Shown here piece by piece: positions 27,826 to 36,110 of a stretch of 64,000 nucleotides of DNA (its first letter is position 1; every line of letters begins with the position of its first letter). Position numbers and translations under genes: made by a program. Below the pieces are notes generated by a model, which searched no databases, had not been told where the DNA came from, and saw only the letters and a program-made list of their open reading frames with translations. The DNA comes from Flavobacterium sp. I3-2 (lineage in GTDB: Bacteria > Bacteroidota > Bacteroidia > Flavobacteriales > Flavobacteriaceae): the NCBI RefSeq assembly GCF_013389595.1, contig NZ_CP058306.1:3410001-3474000 (forward strand), read 5' to 3'.

Positions 27826-28437
27826 ATGAATAATTCATTTTATATGTTTTTCCTATTTTTCATTTCTCAAATAGGAACTTGTCAAGAAAATTTAGAAAAC
27901 TGTTTTAGAGTTGATGATTTATCAGTTGAAGATCGTAATCAAAACTATCCATTTGATAAAGCAACTAAAATTATATTTGCTTCATTTGAAGACAAGTCAA
28001 CCAAACTTAAATTATTTGAAAATAATAAAATGAATAAGGACGGATATGCAAGTTATTTTCAAGGAGAAATAATGCAAATATATTTTGACTCACTAAAAAA
28101 TAATATGTCAAAATATAATCCGGATTTGTTTGAAGAAAAAATTGAACTTTCAGAAATTCAAAAAAACGAACTCACCGATTTGATTTATAACTACGGAAAT
28201 AATCATGAAGATGCAGTAATTTGGGGTGCAAAATGTTTTATACCTAGAAACGCTATTTTATTTTTTGACGAGAACAATAAATTATTTGAATTTATTGAAA
28301 TTTGCTTTGAATGCTATCAATACAAAACAAGTAATTACAATGTAGATTTAAACAACAATTGTGGTCAAAAACTGTCTTTACTAAAAGAACTTTTTGAAAA
28401 ATCAGGTATTGAATACGGCATAAAAAAACAGTTGTAA
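27826..28437 (+). CDS. uncharacterised secreted protein
   Basis: 203 residues with a hydrophobic leader (FYMFFLFFISQIGTCQEN) that could be a signal peptide, with a cysteine near the cleavage site; a lipoprotein is possible but the box is weak. The mature part has six further cysteines (positions about 28, 146, 165, 168, 183 and others) and no motif I recognise. It diverges from the T9SS array and ends within a terminator shared with the RtcB operon. It is not part of the RNA-repair operon, which runs in the opposite direction. Confidence 0.55.
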   Translation: MNNSFYMFFLFFISQIGTCQENLENCFRVDDLSVEDRNQNYPFDKATKIIFASFEDKSTKLKLFENNKMNKDGYASYFQGEIMQIYFDSLKNNMSKYNPDLFEEKIELSEIQKNELTDLIYNYGNNHEDAVIWGAKCFIPRNAILFFDENNKLFEFIEICFECYQYKTSNYNVDLNNNCGQKLSLLKELFEKSGIEYGIKKQL

Positions 28438-28458
28438 AATAAAATCCACAACTGTTTT
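28425..28458. terminator. bidirectional terminator
   Basis: 11-bp arms, AAAACAGTTGT and ACAACTGTTTT, with T tracts on both strands. It overlaps the stop of the secreted-protein gene and ends the RtcB operon from the other side. Confidence 0.85.
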
Positions 28459-28471
28459 AAACTTAAAATTA

Positions 28472-29893
28472 TTAATCTTCTCTACTTCCATCATCAGCCA
28501 TTCGGACCATTTTTGGAGTAAACTTTGCCACAACATCTACCAAATCTTGTTGCGCTAACATTACCTCTTCAATATTTTTATAAGCCATCGGAGCTTCGTC
28601 TAGACCTGCGCCGATTAAAGTTACATTATGGTCTTTTAAAATGGATTTAAAATCTGATGTTGAAATTTCTTTTTTCGCTTGAGTTCTGCTCATTTGTCTA
28701 CCTGCACCGTGCGATGCTGATTGAATTGCAGCAGGTTCTCCTTTTCCGCGAACTAAAAAACCGGGAGCAGTCATCGAACCTGGAATAATTCCCATCACAT
28801 CTTTACTTGCTGGAGTTGCTCCTTTTCGATGCACAATAACTTCTTCATCGTTCCAGATTTCTTTCCAAGCAAAATTATGATGATTTTCGACAGTTGCTAA
28901 AACCTGCGCGCCCAAAGCTTTTGCCATTTTCTGATGAATGATTTCGTGACAAGCCGATGCATAATCGCCAGCTAAATTCATAGCCAACCAATATTCTTGA
29001 CCTTCGGTTGAATTCAAATCGAAATAGGCTAAATTCTTAGCTTCTTGCGGAAGTTTACATATTTTCTTCGCCAATTGTGTGTAATGCCCAGCAATGGTTG
29101 CACCAAATCCACGAGAACCCGAATGCGTTAATAAAGCCACATAAGTTCCTTTATCGATATTCAAAACCTCATCGCGTGCAGCAAATTCAATGATTCCGAA
29201 TTCTACAAAATGATTTCCACCACCCGAACTTCCCAACTGCGTCCAAGCTTTATCTTTTAAATTTCGCAACAATTCATTTTCGTGAAACAAGGTGTTTTCT
29301 AAAACTTCATGGTCCGATTTGTATTGACCTCGAAAACCATTTCCTGCGCCAAAATTAGATTGTGCAATCAATTCGCGTTTAAACTTCGCTTGATTTTCCA
29401 AGAAAAACAATTCATCGATATCATAAACCGAAAGCGCCATTCGACAACCAATATCCACACCAACTCCGTACGGAATTATCGCATTCTTTGTAGCTAAAAC
29501 TCCACCAATTGGCAATCCGTAACCTTGATGCGCATCGGGCATTAAAGCGCCAGCAACCGAAACAGGCAATTTCATAGCAGTTTGCATTTGCTTCTTCGCG
29601 CCTTCTTCAATGTTTGCTTCTCCGAAAATAGCAAATGCTTTTGGATGTTCATTTAATGGAATGATATCGGTTTCTAAAGTTTTCTGAAGCTCGATTATCA
29701 TTTGTGCTAATTCGTAAAATTCAGAATCTTCTGGAGTTAATTCGGCAGTTTCAACCATGCGTTTTAATTGTGCTAAAACTTCGCCTTTATTTAAATTCCC
29801 TTGGTAATTTTCACAAAATTGCAAAACAGTACCTAATATTATATTTTCTTCAAAACCTATACGCAATAAGTCTTTTCCTGATATTTTTTTCAT
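28472..29893 (-). CDS. rtcB: RtcB RNA ligase
   Basis: 473 residues. RtcB joins 2',3'-cyclic-phosphate (or 3'-phosphate) and 5'-OH RNA ends using GTP and Mn(II). The family landmarks are present: DAHQGYGLPIGGV, GVGVDIGCRM (metal-binding Asp/Cys), LGSSGGGNHFVE, LLTHSGSRGFG and the guanylated histidine in SASHGAGRQMSR. Length and motifs are normal, so it should be active. It is the last gene of a minus-strand operon (slipin, two nucleotidyltransferases, RtcB), 1 bp after the preceding stop, and ends at a terminator. Archease is not encoded nearby. This context, with a tRNA-like leader RNA upstream, argues for repair of cleaved tRNA or a related RNA. Confidence 0.96.
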   Translation of the reverse strand: MKKISGKDLLRIGFEENIILGTVLQFCENYQGNLNKGEVLAQLKRMVETAELTPEDSEFYELAQMIIELQKTLETDIIPLNEHPKAFAIFGEANIEEGAKKQMQTAMKLPVSVAGALMPDAHQGYGLPIGGVLATKNAIIPYGVGVDIGCRMALSVYDIDELFFLENQAKFKRELIAQSNFGAGNGFRGQYKSDHEVLENTLFHENELLRNLKDKAWTQLGSSGGGNHFVEFGIIEFAARDEVLNIDKGTYVALLTHSGSRGFGATIAGHYTQLAKKICKLPQEAKNLAYFDLNSTEGQEYWLAMNLAGDYASACHEIIHQKMAKALGAQVLATVENHHNFAWKEIWNDEEVIVHRKGATPASKDVMGIIPGSMTAPGFLVRGKGEPAAIQSASHGAGRQMSRTQAKKEISTSDFKSILKDHNVTLIGAGLDEAPMAYKNIEEVMLAQQDLVDVVAKFTPKMVRMADDGSRED

Positions 29894-29894
29894 T

Positions 29895-30953
29895 TTATTG
29901 ATATAATTTTAATCTTAGATTTACTATCAAATCAGCAACCCAATCTGGATTTGGCTTTTCTGGTAAATCTGACAACTCGTTATAAATTGAGATTTCGGAC
30001 ATTAATTCATCTCCTTGAGCAAGTAATTCATCGTACGTATAAAATCCCGATTTTATTTTTAATAATTCTTCTCGATTATCCACTTCAATTGACAATCTAT
30101 TTTCTTTCAAAATTCCTAAAGCCAATTGCAACAATCGAATGGTATGCATCATATTTTTGGCATCATAACCTTTTTTATGATTGGCATTATTTTGATAACG
30201 TTCCTCGTTTCTTTTCTCCATCCAATCCCAATATTCTTTGTGTTTTTTACAATAAGCAGAATAGGCATCTTTCTGAAAAATCATAGTCGCTATTGGTTCA
30301 GCATCTTTTTCAACCGAACTTAAAACCACATCGTTTACTTCTAAATGAGTTACAATTCCTTTATATTTAACTTCATCTGACGATAGAAACAAATGATAAA
30401 CATCTTTAAAATGCGGAATCTTTGTCAAACCAAAATCTGTAAATTGTTTGGATTTCATTTCTAACCAATCTCTTAAGTTAAATGAACGAGCATCATCCAA
30501 AACATAGCAGAAATCTAAAACCGTTTTTCGTTCTTTTGCCATCGGTTCAAACATTTTTTTATTTAAACCAGTAGCTTTTTTTATCTGTGAATAAGCATAT
30601 CCAACAAACGTATCTTTTATCAATTTAGACAAAAAATCTTCCATTTTTATTTCATCCATCAAAGCATGCTTGTGTAAAATATGTTTTTCTGGTGTTGCCA
30701 ACATCTCCAAAATATTCGGATTGTTTTTAGCGAGTAATTCTACAAAACGACCCAGCTCATAATAAACAATATCGTTGGTTTCGTTACTTACTTGAGGAAC
30801 ATATTCCAAACCATAAAACATATTTTTAGGCAGATAAAAAACACCACGAATGTCGGTATCTGAATTTTCCGTAGCCAGACCATAAGCTCTACTTCCCGAA
30901 ATACATTCGAAAAGGATTAAGTTATTTTCCTTTAAAAAATCTATCGTTAGCAT
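29895..30953 (-). CDS. RlaP-like Pol-beta nucleotidyltransferase (COG3541 type), larger paralogue
   Basis: 352 residues. The N-terminus is a Pol-beta-type nucleotidyltransferase core: CISGSRAYGLATENSDTDIRG gives the GS motif and the two catalytic aspartates of hG[GS]..[DE]h[DE]. The rest is helical, matching the RNA-repair-associated (RlaP) family seen with RtcB in many bacteria. Members are thought to add nucleotides or otherwise process RNA ends, but the reaction is not settled. It overlaps the upstream nucleotidyltransferase gene by 32 bp and abuts rtcB by 1 bp, so coupling is tight. Both Asp residues are present, so it looks active. Confidence 0.82.
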   Translation of the reverse strand: MLTIDFLKENNLILFECISGSRAYGLATENSDTDIRGVFYLPKNMFYGLEYVPQVSNETNDIVYYELGRFVELLAKNNPNILEMLATPEKHILHKHALMDEIKMEDFLSKLIKDTFVGYAYSQIKKATGLNKKMFEPMAKERKTVLDFCYVLDDARSFNLRDWLEMKSKQFTDFGLTKIPHFKDVYHLFLSSDEVKYKGIVTHLEVNDVVLSSVEKDAEPIATMIFQKDAYSAYCKKHKEYWDWMEKRNEERYQNNANHKKGYDAKNMMHTIRLLQLALGILKENRLSIEVDNREELLKIKSGFYTYDELLAQGDELMSEISIYNELSDLPEKPNPDWVADLIVNLRLKLYQ

Positions 30954-31701
30954 CTTGTAATAATTTTAAATAAGTGGTGTTTAACAACGCTACATCAAAT
31001 AAACCTTTTGTTTTTGTTTTATCTATTTTGGATAAATCTTCGAATAAAGAAGTTATGTACAAAAACAATTCGTTCGATATCGATGTAATATAAGATTCCG
31101 TTACTTCAGCTTTTATTAATCTTAATTTTTCGATTTCCATACTGATTTTTTCATCATCAATCAAAAAAATCAAATCTTTAAATTCCATTGGCGGATACAC
31201 ATTTTTTACCGAACAATATTTTGCCGAAAGCAATGACCTTAAGATATAAAATAAATTTTTCAGCTTTATTTCTTCAGCGTTTAAAGTATCTAAACGTTTT
31301 TTTACTAATCCTAAATAATGATGCATAAGCGTTTGTTGGCAATAAAATTTCGGAAGTAAATCTGAAATCACATAATAAAAAAATGTTTCTTTTTGATAAA
31401 AAATGGGCGATTGCATCCATTCAAAAGTTGTTGCATTTGAAGCATACAACAGTTTGAAAAACTTCTTTAAATCCCAACCGTTCAAATCCAATTCGTTATT
31501 AATTGGAAAGTCAAAAAAATCTTCTGCACTATCAATTTTCAGATATTCATTTAGCGGACGAACGTAGATAAATCGGACATCATAATCGCTATCCGTTGAT
31601 GAAAATCCCCAAGCTCGACTTCCAGATTCGAGCGCAAAAAGTATTTTTATATGGTGCTCTGATTCTAATTCTTTTATTTTATTTTGTATGATTGTTTTCA
31701 T
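30922..31701 (-). CDS. RlaP-like Pol-beta nucleotidyltransferase, smaller paralogue
   Basis: 259 residues. It has the same core as the following gene: ALESGSRAWGFSSTDSDYDVRF with GS and two aspartates, then a NELDLNGWDLKKFFKLL segment containing a third acidic residue at the usual place. This is the YcgL/COG3541 form. The operon thus carries two distinct nucleotidyltransferases, which could prepare opposite RNA ends or act on different substrates (inference). The gene lies 55 bp after the slipin gene and overlaps the next gene by 32 bp. The ATG at 31701 begins MKTIIQNKIKELE, a normal N-terminus for the family. Confidence 0.82.
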   Translation of the reverse strand: MKTIIQNKIKELESEHHIKILFALESGSRAWGFSSTDSDYDVRFIYVRPLNEYLKIDSAEDFFDFPINNELDLNGWDLKKFFKLLYASNATTFEWMQSPIFYQKETFFYYVISDLLPKFYCQQTLMHHYLGLVKKRLDTLNAEEIKLKNLFYILRSLLSAKYCSVKNVYPPMEFKDLIFLIDDEKISMEIEKLRLIKAEVTESYITSISNELFLYITSLFEDLSKIDKTKTKGLFDVALLNTTYLKLLQDANDRFFKGK

Positions 31702-31756
31702 AAGTATTTATTTTTTTAAGCTACAGCTAAAACTTCCGATTCAGCTGCAGCTTTGT

Positions 31757-32836
31757 TTATTTTGTAAAAATCTGTTTCAATTCAGAAACAATATTATTGC
31801 TTCCTGAAACCGAAATTGTATTGATTTTATCAGCGATTTTCTCGATGTATTCCATCTCTTTCAATTTGTACAACATCTGATTTTCGTCCATCAATTTAGC
31901 CGTATTCAACAACGAACGAGTCGAAGCAGTTTCTTCTCGACGCATGATGCTGTTGGCTTGCGCTTTCTTTTCGGCTATCAAAACTTGATTCATAATTTCA
32001 CGAATTTCACCTGGTAAAATCACATCTTTTAAACCAGCATCTAAAACCGAAACTCCCAAACGTTGTGCTTTTTCGTTGATTTCGTTAAAAACCAATGTAG
32101 CGATTTCGTTCTTTTGGTCCATCAACTCATCAAAAGTTAAAGTACCGATTAAAGTGCGCAATGCCATTTGAACCAAAACATACAATTGTTTTTCGTGCTC
32201 TTTGGTTTCGACAAAAGCTTTGATGAAATCTGTCAATTGATACTGAATTACAAAATTCAAACGCAATTGTACTTTGTCTTTAGTCAAAATTTCTTGACCT
32301 AAAATTTCTAAAGCTTGTAAACGTGTATCACCTTTGGCAACGTTAATGGTTTGAGCGTTTTTCCACCAAAAGTAATTTCCAGCTTCTAACATTTGAACAA
32401 AATTACCATCTACAAACAACAAACCTTTTTCGTAAGATTCAACTCGAAAAGAACGAACATACAAATTCAATTGTTGCTTTTCTAAAATGGCTTTAGAAAC
32501 GTTTTCGATTTGAAAATTTGCAATGGAAACTTCCTGAAAAGAAAATTTATGTTTCCCTTTCCAAAACGCGAAAGTTCCTGCGGTTAATACGTGACTAAAA
32601 TTCCCACGTTCTGAAACCAAAACCAAGGCTTCGTCTGTGATATGAACGATTTCTAAGTAAGCATTCAAAATTTGATTATCAATCCAATCGATTTCTCTAA
32701 ATTCTTTAAATGCATTATAAATCAAAATTTGTTCTCCAGCAAAAAACCAATATTTTCCTTGCTCGATTACTTTTATAATTTTGTTGTTTTTAAATACAAC
32801 ACCCATTTCATTTTCATTAATTACAACTGTTTTCAT
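31757..32836 (-). CDS. slipin / SPFH (band 7) family protein
   Basis: 359 residues. An SPFH core at about 150-280 includes GDTRLQALEILGQEILTKDKV and ALRTLIGTLTFDELM, and ends in the VLDAGLKDVILPGEIRE signature. A coiled coil follows (AEKKAQANSIMRREETASTRS). Unlike stomatins it has no obvious N-terminal membrane helix. Instead two related beta-rich segments (about 5-55 and 105-150, each with a GNYFWW/GKYWFF-like turn) precede the core. Slipins of this type travel with RtcB operons and may scaffold the machinery at the membrane (known association, unknown mechanism). It is the first protein gene after the tRNA-like leader. Confidence 0.88.
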   Translation of the reverse strand: MKTVVINENEMGVVFKNNKIIKVIEQGKYWFFAGEQILIYNAFKEFREIDWIDNQILNAYLEIVHITDEALVLVSERGNFSHVLTAGTFAFWKGKHKFSFQEVSIANFQIENVSKAILEKQQLNLYVRSFRVESYEKGLLFVDGNFVQMLEAGNYFWWKNAQTINVAKGDTRLQALEILGQEILTKDKVQLRLNFVIQYQLTDFIKAFVETKEHEKQLYVLVQMALRTLIGTLTFDELMDQKNEIATLVFNEINEKAQRLGVSVLDAGLKDVILPGEIREIMNQVLIAEKKAQANSIMRREETASTRSLLNTAKLMDENQMLYKLKEMEYIEKIADKINTISVSGSNNIVSELKQIFTK

Positions 32837-33104
32837 AACTTATTTTTTTATATTTTTTATTCGTTTATTAAAATCCTTATAAGAAGTTTCATCATTTCAA
32901 ATGCGGAACTCATTTTTGTATTTTACGCTGTTTTCTAATCTTTAAAATCTACTTCTTACATTTTAGTTCGTAGAAAGTTTTGTAAGCAACGACAAATCAT
33001 TTCAGGCTTTGAGCCGATTGTTTTTACAAATCAATTTTTATAAAAACCGAAACTTCTTAAAAGAACTTTTTGGTAATCTGTTTTACAAGTGATTAACTTT
33101 TGGA

Positions 33105-33336
33105 GAAACTTACGTTTCGGTGCAACCGGGCGCAACTTGAAACCTAATCAAGTGTGGGATTCGAACCCACTTTTTTAACCTTGTTCTAACCAACTGAACT
33201 ATTTTCATTTCTGAAAAGTGGGATTCGAACCCACGACCGAGGAGTTATTCAGCAATACAATTATTTCAGTATACAGCTTTTCTGCACTACAATGCCTTTG
33301 TGAAACATTAGAATAGAAATAATCTTCTTGTTCTGA
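33105..33336 (-). ncRNA. tRNA-like leader RNA of the RtcB operon (two T-arm modules)
   Basis: Read on the minus strand. Module 1 has a perfect T-arm, GTGGGTTCGAATCCCAC (33218-33234), preceded by a small hairpin TATT-GCTG-AATA (33246-33257). It can be closed by an acceptor-like stem CTGAAA/TTTCAG (33264-33269 with 33211-33216). Module 2 has a canonical D-arm, GTTCAGTTGGTTAGAAC (33183-33199), only 12 bases, and an identical T-arm (33154-33170). There is no anticodon arm and no matching acceptor. A GAAA-capped hairpin (33202-33217) links the modules and competes with the module 1 closing stem. Hairpins ACTTGA/TCAAGT (33135-33153) and a GTAA-capped stem (33105-33118) follow. No frame is coding. 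The RNA probably starts near 33336; the 3' limit is a guess, and it may run into the slipin mRNA 270 nt further on. Confidence 0.65.
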
Positions 33337-33342
33337 ACATTA

Positions 33343-33379
33343 CAAAGATGCACACACAACTACGCAACATAAATACGCA
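33343..33379 (-). promoter_or_regulatory. candidate leader-RNA/RtcB operon promoter with TACGCA direct repeat
   Basis: On the minus strand, CATCTTTG (33343-33350), one mismatch from TAnnTTTG, follows a direct repeat TGCGTA-N7-TGCGTA (33361-33379) ending 10 nt upstream of it. The repeat would cover the -33 region. The divergent WYL promoter has the same hexamer pair at similar spacing, so these are the best candidates for WYL-protein binding sites. Confidence 0.5.
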
Positions 33380-33472
33380 GTTAAAAAAATTTTTTATTAT
33401 TTAAATCAAAGTACTAAAAATCAACTAATTATATTTAAAAATAATTTTAAAAAGAAATAATAAAGAAACAAC

Positions 33473-33507
33473 TACGCAGATATATTGCGTAACATTTTGT
33501 ATATTTA
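33473..33507 (+). promoter_or_regulatory. candidate WYL gene promoter with TACGCA inverted repeat
   Basis: The inverted repeat TACGCA-N7-TGCGTA (33473-33491) is followed after 8 nt by TATATTTA (33500-33507), a near-match to the -7 box, 25 nt before the WYL start codon. It uses the same hexamer and N7 spacing as the repeat on the other side of the region, inverted instead of direct. Autoregulation is inferred. Confidence 0.5.
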
Positions 33508-33531
33508 TCACATCTTTAATCTAAAAAAAGT

Positions 33532-34551
33532 ATGTCAACCAATAAATCTGCATTAATTCGTTACAAAACCATTGACCAATGTTTAAAAAACAGATATCGA
33601 AAATGGTCTTTAGATGACATCATTGAAAAAGTTTCGGATGCACTTTATGAATTCGAAGGTATTACCACCGGCGTTGGCAAAAGAACCATACAAGCAGATA
33701 TTCAATTTATGCGAAGTGACAAATTGGGTTATAATGCACCAATCGTTGTAGTTGACCGAAAATTTTATACGTATGAAGATGAAAATTATTCGATTACGCA
33801 ATCGCCGATTAAAGATGAAGATGTAGATAAGATGAAAGAAATAGTTTCGTTATTGAAACAGTTTAATGGTTTTCAGTATTTTGATGAAATGACCGAATTG
33901 ATTGCCAAATTGGAAAATAACATTTACAAATCGGCAAAACAAACGCCAAATTACATTCAGTTTGAAGACAATAAACAACTAAAAGGAATTGAACATTTAA
34001 GCGGATTATATCAGGCAATTTTAAACAAACGACCGCTTTTCATAGAATATAAATCGTTTAAATCTGAAGAAGTTAGAAAAGATATGTATCATCCGTATTT
34101 ATTAAAAGAATACAGAAATCGTTGGTTTTTAATCACGCGAAGCAATAAAGGAAAAATGCTCATCACTTTAGCTTTAGATCGTATCGAAGCTTTTTATGAA
34201 TTGGATTCTAAACTTTACAAACCTTACGAAGGTGTAGATTTTGATACATATTACAGCGAATGTATTGGCGTAACTAGATCGGAAAAAAATCGTCCGCTGA
34301 AAATCATTCTGAAATTCAACCCAAGAAATGCACCTTACGTAATTACCAAACCACTACATTCATCACAACAAATCATAGAAAACACAGAAAATGGCTTGAT
34401 CATTCGAATTGATGTAATTCCGAATTTTGAATTAGAACGTGAGATTCTTGGATTTGGAGAAAGCATTGAAATTTTAGGTCCAAAACGTTTGAAACAACAA
34501 ATTCAACGAAGGGTTGCCAAGATGGTTCAAAAAGAGAAAAGCGAAAATTAA
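33532..34551 (+). CDS. WYL-domain transcriptional regulator
   Basis: 339 residues. The N-terminal winged helix (about 1-75; RYRKWSLDDIIEKVSDALYE, then KRTIQADIQFMRSDKLGYNAP) resembles DeoR-type helix-turn-helix domains. A WYL domain (about 150-235) contains LFIEYKSFKSEE, HPYLLKEYRNRWFLITRS and ALDRIEAF. A C-terminal WCX-like part has RRVAKMVQKEK. WYL domains sense nucleic acids or nucleotides in several characterised regulators. It diverges from the tRNA-like leader and RtcB operon and probably regulates both directions. That would make RNA or DNA ligands from damage a natural signal (inference). It replaces RtcR, the CARF/sigma-54 activator of proteobacterial rtc operons. Confidence 0.88.
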   Translation: MSTNKSALIRYKTIDQCLKNRYRKWSLDDIIEKVSDALYEFEGITTGVGKRTIQADIQFMRSDKLGYNAPIVVVDRKFYTYEDENYSITQSPIKDEDVDKMKEIVSLLKQFNGFQYFDEMTELIAKLENNIYKSAKQTPNYIQFEDNKQLKGIEHLSGLYQAILNKRPLFIEYKSFKSEEVRKDMYHPYLLKEYRNRWFLITRSNKGKMLITLALDRIEAFYELDSKLYKPYEGVDFDTYYSECIGVTRSEKNRPLKIILKFNPRNAPYVITKPLHSSQQIIENTENGLIIRIDVIPNFELEREILGFGESIEILGPKRLKQQIQRRVAKMVQKEKSEN

Positions 34552-34570
34552 AGTTACATCAAAATAAAAA

Positions 34571-35959
34571 TTAATCATTTAATTTTCGTCGAGGTTGGTT
34601 ATTTTCACTTAAAACATCTTTTGAATGTAAAAAATCCGCAGCCTCAGCTGAATCTTTAACTTTAATTGAACTTCTTGAAATCATTTCGGTCTCGAAATTA
34701 TTTAATACAAATTCACGAATTGAACTTTTGTTAAACTGATTAAACCTAAATTTTGCATAAATTGATTGAGCTAAAGCCAAACCATCCAACATTGCTTGAT
34801 TAGCGCCTTGCCCTTTAAACGGACTCATCGGATGTGCTGCATCTCCAATAAGTGTAATAGGTTTATCGATTTCTGAAAGTTCATTTTCTAGAATTTCTCG
34901 GTCATAAACAGGATAACCGGTAATTAAATTTTCATCAGTTGCAGATACAATTTCAGGAATCGGACTATGCCAATCTGTACGTTTAATTGCTTCTTTTTTC
35001 AAAACAAACTTTCCTTTTTTACTCAACACAATTGCTTCTGATTCTTTTATCGGGAAACTCAATTGCCACATCACTGAATCATTAGCATACGGCATGATAT
35101 AGATTCGCTCCATTCCATTAGCAGTCTGAAAAACAGTAGCCGAATCCAATAAATCAGAATTAATATGTTCTAATTTATCCAAAGGACAAATTCCCAAAAT
35201 AACCAAACATCCTAAATATTGTAATGGTTTATATTGAAGTCCGAAAAGTTGATTACGAACAACACTTCGAATTCCATCTGCTCCAACAATTACATCAGCT
35301 TTAAACTCTTTTTTTACTCCATTTACCAAAAAATGCAATGTATTACCATTTATTTTATCAGACTTAAAGTCAATCAATTGATGATTCCAAAATACATTTT
35401 TTTCAGTAATCAATTGATTCAATAACATCAATCTAAGTTCTTGCCTCGCAATATGAATATTTGTTTTTTTTGAATTTTTAAAATTTTCATTTGGAATCCA
35501 TTTACGCTTACCCCAAGAAGCCAAAACATTTCCAGAAACATCATGAACCAAATGGCGAGAAGAAACAATACCATTAGAAATAGTAGTAATCCCAAGTGCT
35601 TTAAGAATTTTACTCGCTTGTTGTAATGTAAGTCCATAACCTTGTGAACGAACATCAAACGAAGCATCACGTTCAAAAATTGAAAATGGAATTCCACGAT
35701 GTAAACATGCAACCGCTAAAGTAATACCTGCGATTCCAAGACCGATTATTGCAATATGTGGAAATTTTTGCACATCTGTTTTGGGAAATTCGGTACTTTG
35801 AACAATTCCTTTTCCATCACATTTTTTACAAATCTTAAATATAGATTTATAAATTTCAGTTTGTTCAGAAATTACATCATTTTGAACCGAGTTCGGCTTA
35901 CGATTTTTCTGTTTCTTTCTACCTGTTCCTAAACACGAATCACAAACACACCAACACAT
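34571..35959 (-). CDS. FAD-dependent monooxygenase with N-terminal DnaJ-like zinc finger
   Basis: 462 residues from ATG at 35959. The frame opens at 35986, but the second ATG sits nearer the Cys motif. The first 60 residues hold two CxxCxGxG units, CDSCLGTG and CKKCDGKG, which together make a DnaJ-type zinc site. A class A flavoprotein monooxygenase follows: IIGLGIAGITLAVACLHRG with the FAD GxGxxG, a DG segment (VIVGADGIRS) and GDAAHPMSPFKGQGANQAM. These enzymes hydroxylate aromatic or related substrates with NAD(P)H and O2; some, such as TetX, inactivate antibiotics. The substrate is not evident. It converges with the WYL gene 19 bp away. Confidence 0.85.
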   Translation of the reverse strand: MCWCVCDSCLGTGRKKQKNRKPNSVQNDVISEQTEIYKSIFKICKKCDGKGIVQSTEFPKTDVQKFPHIAIIGLGIAGITLAVACLHRGIPFSIFERDASFDVRSQGYGLTLQQASKILKALGITTISNGIVSSRHLVHDVSGNVLASWGKRKWIPNENFKNSKKTNIHIARQELRLMLLNQLITEKNVFWNHQLIDFKSDKINGNTLHFLVNGVKKEFKADVIVGADGIRSVVRNQLFGLQYKPLQYLGCLVILGICPLDKLEHINSDLLDSATVFQTANGMERIYIMPYANDSVMWQLSFPIKESEAIVLSKKGKFVLKKEAIKRTDWHSPIPEIVSATDENLITGYPVYDREILENELSEIDKPITLIGDAAHPMSPFKGQGANQAMLDGLALAQSIYAKFRFNQFNKSSIREFVLNNFETEMISRSSIKVKDSAEAADFLHSKDVLSENNQPRRKLND

Positions 35960-36110
35960 TAAATCTATTTTTTTTGAGCATAACAAAAATAAAGTATTCT
36001 TTTGACAAATCGATTTCTTTTAAATGATAAAACAAACTAATAATATAAATTTTGAGAATAAAAATAAACCTTATTTTTGTATGAATTTCGATAAATAACT
36101 TTAATTAATC

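Noticed and set aside
33154..33234. Two ordinary tRNA genes
   Set aside because: T-arms are perfect, but there is no anticodon arm, the D-arm to T-arm distance in module 2 is 12 bases, and no 7-bp acceptor closes it. They are tRNA-like parts, not tRNAs.
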